Under the pieces are notes generated by a model. The model was not told the DNA's origin. It saw only the letters and a program-made list of their open reading frames with translations, and ran no database searches. The translations under genes were made by a program, and so were the position numbers. Source: an uncultured Clostridia bacterium (GTDB lineage Bacteria > Bacillota > Clostridia > Oscillospirales > Ruminococcaceae). From it: a stretch of 9,477 nucleotides of DNA. Position 1 is the stretch's first letter. Every line of letters starts with the position of its first letter. Below, piece after piece: positions 7,370 through 9,477 of this stretch. The DNA lies in contig CAMHBE010000057.1 of the NCBI GenBank assembly GCA_946183095.1, positions 1-9,477 on the forward strand, read 5' to 3'.

Positions 7370-8905
7370 TCATTTTTTGTTGATCCTGCGTTTCCTTTGC
7401 CTGCCTTTTCTGAGAAGCAGGAAACACAGTACAAAGGCAGCCGGGAGAGCTATCGCGGCGTTGGTACCCGTATGGGGGTTGCGGGCTCCGCTGCCGGGTC
7501 CGACGACCGAAGCCGTCTGCTGTGCCGGCTGTGCCGCACCGGTCGTCATCCCTACGATCAGATACGGCGAAAATCCCGTGGCACGGAACTCAACAAACTT
7601 TCCGTCCGCGGACAGAGCGTCCGACGAAACGAGCTGCACAGTGCTGCCGTCGATGTGATACACGCGAAATTCCGTTCCGCTGCCGGCAAGCGCCTTTGGC
7701 AGGGGCAATGAGAAGTCAACGTGTCCACCGGGTATCGAGTGCATCTGCCCGCCGTTCCCGTCGTACAGTGTTATATCGAACGCGTAGCTGCCGCGGCCGC
7801 TCAACCCGAGGGCTGCAAGCGCTTTATCGGCAAGCTGCTCGCTGTTCTTCGTATTCGTCAGAAGGATATCTATGCTCCCGCTGAAAGTTCCGGTATTCAC
7901 CGCCGCGGTTATCTTTCCTTCGGTCATATTTTTCAGTTCGCTGTGCATCTTCACCTGCACGGCAGCCTGAGGTGCAGGCTCATCGCCCGACGGAACATCT
8001 GCGGTGAAATCAACGGGGCGCAGATCTACAGGCTGATCGTCGGGGATCTCAACTTCTTTCCCCTCGCCGTAAAGGTCAAGTTCCCCGTCAGCGTCCGGTA
8101 TATCCGGCAGCAGCGTGGTCGTGTCGGCATCCGACTCCACGGGCAGATCGCTGTCGGGGGGCGCTGTGCGTCCGGTGGTGCGGGACGTCGATGACACAGT
8201 GACAGGTGCGGCATTCCCGTCCGTTCTTGAAAAAGAAGAGGTCACGAAAGCAGAGGGCGATCCCTGCGAGGTCGTCACTTCGGGTGTTTTGTTCGGCTGT
8301 GTGATGCGGGAAGGCTCAGTAACGGAAGTATTCCCGCCCTGTGAGCCCGTATTTTTCCCGATATGTACGGTAACTTCCGTCACGTCGGGCTGCCACACCT
8401 CGACGCTGTTGAAACCGCTGTCGTCTATGTATGACAGGGAATGTTCCGTAAGTCTGAACTTGTAGTCTCCGTCGGGAGCACCGCTCTTCACCGCGATCTT
8501 CGCACTTTCTGTGCAGCCGCTGCCAAGCCGTATCGCACGGGAAGCGTTGGCGGAAGTCACTACAAAGAAGCCCTCTCCGCTGTTATAAATGCCGTTCGCA
8601 ATGGTCGGCTCCCAGCTTATCACCTCGAATACAGAGGCATCGAACTCTACTTTTATAAATGCAGAATCTGCGTCCTGTGCCGGGGGAACGGATACCGTAA
8701 CGGTGAGTTCATCTCCCGGTGCCGCGGAAGATGCAGAGACACTTATGCCGTTTACGCCGGCGGCAAAAATGAAAATATTCAGATGCAAAGCGCTCAATAT
8801 TACACCGAAAACGAACAATATTAACGCCGCCGAGACAGAAACAGTTCTTTTTATATTCATAGAATGACCGCCATGCAGTGCCGGCAGGGGCGTGCGGCAG
8901 GGCAT
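7370..8905 (-). CDS. Cell-wall-anchored protein with a single cohesin-like module
   Basis: This 511-residue protein is the first gene of the operon and probably a wall anchor that receives one dockerin protein. A hydrophobic signal segment covers about 21-49 (ALILFVFGVILSALHLNIF), ending near FAAG. The cohesin-like module spans 51-182 with VEFDASVFEVISW and a VWQPD ending. A long linker follows, first Ser/Thr/Pro-rich (183-255) and then Asp/Pro-rich (256-317). The beta-rich domain at 318-453 is homologous to that of the scaffoldin at 2-4588. NPHTG at 476-480, a membrane segment and the tail RKGRQRKRRINKK complete a sortase signal. I chose 8905 because AAAGGGG lies 5 bases upstream. The ATG at 8920 lacks a site. 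An ATG at 8860 gives a more standard signal peptide but only a weak GGCGG. The promoter is about 30 bases upstream. The ligand is inferred. Confidence 0.85.
   Translation of the reverse strand: MPCRTPLPALHGGHSMNIKRTVSVSAALILFVFGVILSALHLNIFIFAAGVNGISVSASSAAPGDELTVTVSVPPAQDADSAFIKVEFDASVFEVISWEPTIANGIYNSGEGFFVVTSANASRAIRLGSGCTESAKIAVKSGAPDGDYKFRLTEHSLSYIDDSGFNSVEVWQPDVTEVTVHIGKNTGSQGGNTSVTEPSRITQPNKTPEVTTSQGSPSAFVTSSFSRTDGNAAPVTVSSTSRTTGRTAPPDSDLPVESDADTTTLLPDIPDADGELDLYGEGKEVEIPDDQPVDLRPVDFTADVPSGDEPAPQAAVQVKMHSELKNMTEGKITAAVNTGTFSGSIDILLTNTKNSEQLADKALAALGLSGRGSYAFDITLYDGNGGQMHSIPGGHVDFSLPLPKALAGSGTEFRVYHIDGSTVQLVSSDALSADGKFVEFRATGFSPYLIVGMTTGAAQPAQQTASVVGPGSGARNPHTGTNAAIALPAAFVLCFLLLRKGRQRKRRINKK
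7466..7480 (-). other. NPHTG sortase motif of the single-cohesin anchor
   Basis: The five codons read Asn-Pro-His-Thr-Gly, followed by about 18 hydrophobic residues and a basic tail. The pentapeptide is identical to the one in the large scaffoldin, which suggests both are substrates of one sortase. Confidence 0.8.
8360..8755 (-). other. Cohesin-like module of the single-cohesin anchor
   Basis: The module runs from VNGISVSASSAAPGD to TEVTVHIG. It has the expected order of a PGD-x-LTVTVSVP first strand, an F-D-x-S-V-F-E-V strand, a YKFRL strand and a W-x-P before the final strand. Length is about 132 residues, close to typical cohesins. Confidence 0.75.
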
Positions 8906-8910
8906 AGTTT

Positions 8911-8917
8911 CCCCTTT
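8911..8917 (-). promoter_or_regulatory. Ribosome binding site of the first operon gene
   Basis: AAAGGGG is 5 bases before the ATG at 8905. It lies just inside the longer in-frame option starting at 8920, for which no site is visible upstream. Confidence 0.55.
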
Positions 8918-8938
8918 CATAGCTACTTATTCTATTTT

Positions 8939-8967
8939 ATTTTAACACTAAATCCGCTCATAGTCAA
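8939..8967 (-). promoter_or_regulatory. Sigma-A-type promoter of the cohesin/dockerin operon
   Basis: The -35 box TTGACT (8962-8967) and the -10 box TAAAAT (8939-8944) are separated by exactly 17 bases. The spacer ends in TGT, giving an extended -10 element. Transcription should begin near 8932, leaving a leader of about 27 bases before the ATG at 8905. It is the only strong promoter I see for the four genes. Confidence 0.75.
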
Positions 8968-8983
8968 CTATTTTTTTACTCAT

Positions 8984-9000
8984 TTGTATATTTTGTACAA
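8984..9000. promoter_or_regulatory. Inverted repeat upstream of the operon promoter, possible operator
   Basis: TTGTA-7-TACAA forms a 17-base imperfect palindrome whose near end is 16 bases from the -35 box. The position would suit an activator or an AT-rich upstream element. The arms are short and the region is AT-rich, so chance is possible. Confidence 0.3.
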
Positions 9001-9100
9001 CTTTTTCATAATGTTCATCAATTTACGGGACATAAAGTTACACTTACGGCTTCACTTTTTGTTTGATTTACCCATGAAAAGACAAATTTTCTCCAATTTT
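9001..9100. other. Intergenic stretch without recognised genes
   Basis: Together with the promoter and the hairpins, this makes up the 8921-9194 gap. It is AT-rich, contains no reading frame with a credible start and ribosome site, and matches no riboswitch or structured RNA that I recognise. CCGTAA occurs twice on the minus strand with a 21-base period, which may be chance. Confidence 0.5.
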
Positions 9101-9132
9101 GCTCAAAATAAAGCCCGGAACATCTTCCGGGC
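9101..9132 (-). terminator. queC: Intrinsic terminator downstream of queC
   Basis: GCCCGGAA (9113-9120) pairs perfectly with TTCCGGGC (9125-9132) around a 4-base loop. On the minus strand it is followed by TTTATTTT. It should end the queC transcript and insulate the cohesin operon. Confidence 0.8.
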
Positions 9133-9151
9133 ACATCATATCAATATAACC

Positions 9152-9175
9152 CCCTCTGAAACAGGCATCAGAGGG
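9152..9175. other. Second hairpin between the queC stop and its terminator
   Basis: CCCTCTGA and TCAGAGGG form a perfect 8-base stem with an 8-base loop, about 19 bases after the queC stop. No clear T-run follows on the minus strand, so it may be an accessory or mRNA 3'-stabilising structure rather than a terminator by itself. Confidence 0.5.
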
Positions 9176-9194
9176 CAGCCGAAAAATTACGCTG

Positions 9195-9477
9195 TCACCG
9201 GTTCAAGAGCGGGTCGGCAAGCCCGTTGGCAGCAAACGCCGCAGCTCTGTCACGGCAAGTGCCGCACACTCCGCAGGGCTTGTCACCGCCCTCATAGCAG
9301 CTCCATGTCAGCTCAAACGGCACTCCAAGCTCCGTTCCCCTGCGGACAACATCGGCTTTGGTGAGCGAAACGAAAGGTGCAACGACACGAAGCTGTTCGC
9401 CGCTGCCGGTGAATATCGCTTCATTCATGGCGTTGTTGAACTTCTCCGAACAATCGGGGTAGGCGTTGCCTGCCGCA
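9195..9477 (-). CDS. queC: 7-cyano-7-deazaguanine synthase QueC, C-terminal part
   Basis: QueC converts 7-carboxy-7-deazaguanine to preQ0 using ATP and ammonia, in the pathway to queuosine tRNA modification. It is a cytosolic zinc enzyme. Only the last 93 codons are present and the gene runs off the right edge; reading on past an internal Met at 9428 gives AAGNAYPDCSEKFNNAM, which matches the family's YPDC region. Further diagnostics are SLTKADVVRRG, LTWSCYEGG and the zinc-binding cysteines in the pattern C-x8-C-G-x-C-x2-C, followed by RAAAFAANGLADP. The TGA stop is at 9195-9197. It is functionally unrelated to the downstream surface genes and is separated from them by a terminator. Other preQ0 genes would be expected further upstream, outside the window. 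Confidence 0.95.
   Translation of the reverse strand, partial: AAGNAYPDCSEKFNNAMNEAIFTGSGEQLRVVAPFVSLTKADVVRRGTELGVPFELTWSCYEGGDKPCGVCGTCRDRAAAFAANGLADPLLNR

Noticed and set aside
7721..8194. Plus-strand open frame of 157 codons
   Set aside because: It is a shadow of the anchor protein's linker and beta-rich domain in a GC-rich region. The product is Arg-rich with no recognisable features.
9020..9060. CCGTAA direct repeat with a 21-base period on the minus strand
   Set aside because: Only two six-base copies exist, far from the promoter. Chance is a sufficient explanation.
8864..9364. Plus-strand open frame of 166 codons across the intergenic gap and queC
   Set aside because: It runs through the promoter and terminator and antisense to queC, with no credible ribosome site or domain. 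The clear QueC reading is on the other strand.

Overview
The window is most consistent with a Gram-positive anaerobe of the Oscillospiraceae (Ruminococcus and relatives). Cohesin-like modules, type I-like dockerins and sortase-type cell-wall anchors occur together, and the ribosome binding sites are AAAGG-like. The species cannot be named from this sequence, and the family assignment is inference from domain content. All genes lie on the minus strand, so the window reads right to left.

At the right edge (9195-9477) is the 3' end of queC, which encodes 7-cyano-7-deazaguanine synthase. It is followed by two hairpins, one of which looks like an intrinsic terminator. A region without genes (about 270 bases) then carries a near-consensus sigma-A promoter, with an inverted repeat just upstream of the -35 box.

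That promoter faces a tight operon of four secreted proteins with gaps of about 18 to 35 bases. (1) 7370-8905 is a wall-anchored protein with one cohesin-like module. (2) 6290-7351 is an adaptor with a cohesin-like module, a carboxypeptidase-regulatory-like domain and a dockerin. (3) 4624-6255 is a second adaptor with an enlarged divergent cohesin-like module, an unrecognised middle domain, a dockerin and a short C-terminal coiled coil. (4) 2-4588 is a 1528-residue wall-anchored scaffoldin with eight cohesin-like modules, an Asn/Gly linker and the same C-terminal domain and NPHTG signal as the first gene. The order is therefore anchor, adaptor, adaptor, anchor.

The likely joint job is to build a non-catalytic surface scaffold. 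The two NPHTG proteins would be fixed to peptidoglycan by a sortase encoded elsewhere. The two adaptors would dock through their dockerins and offer further cohesins. No catalytic or recognisable carbohydrate-binding module is encoded here, so the cargo must come from other loci. The most interesting points are the enzyme-free operon itself, a W-x-P-like signature that recurs near the end of nearly all eleven cohesin-like modules, the degenerate second calcium loop in both dockerins, and the unusual second adaptor, which has lower GC than its neighbours.
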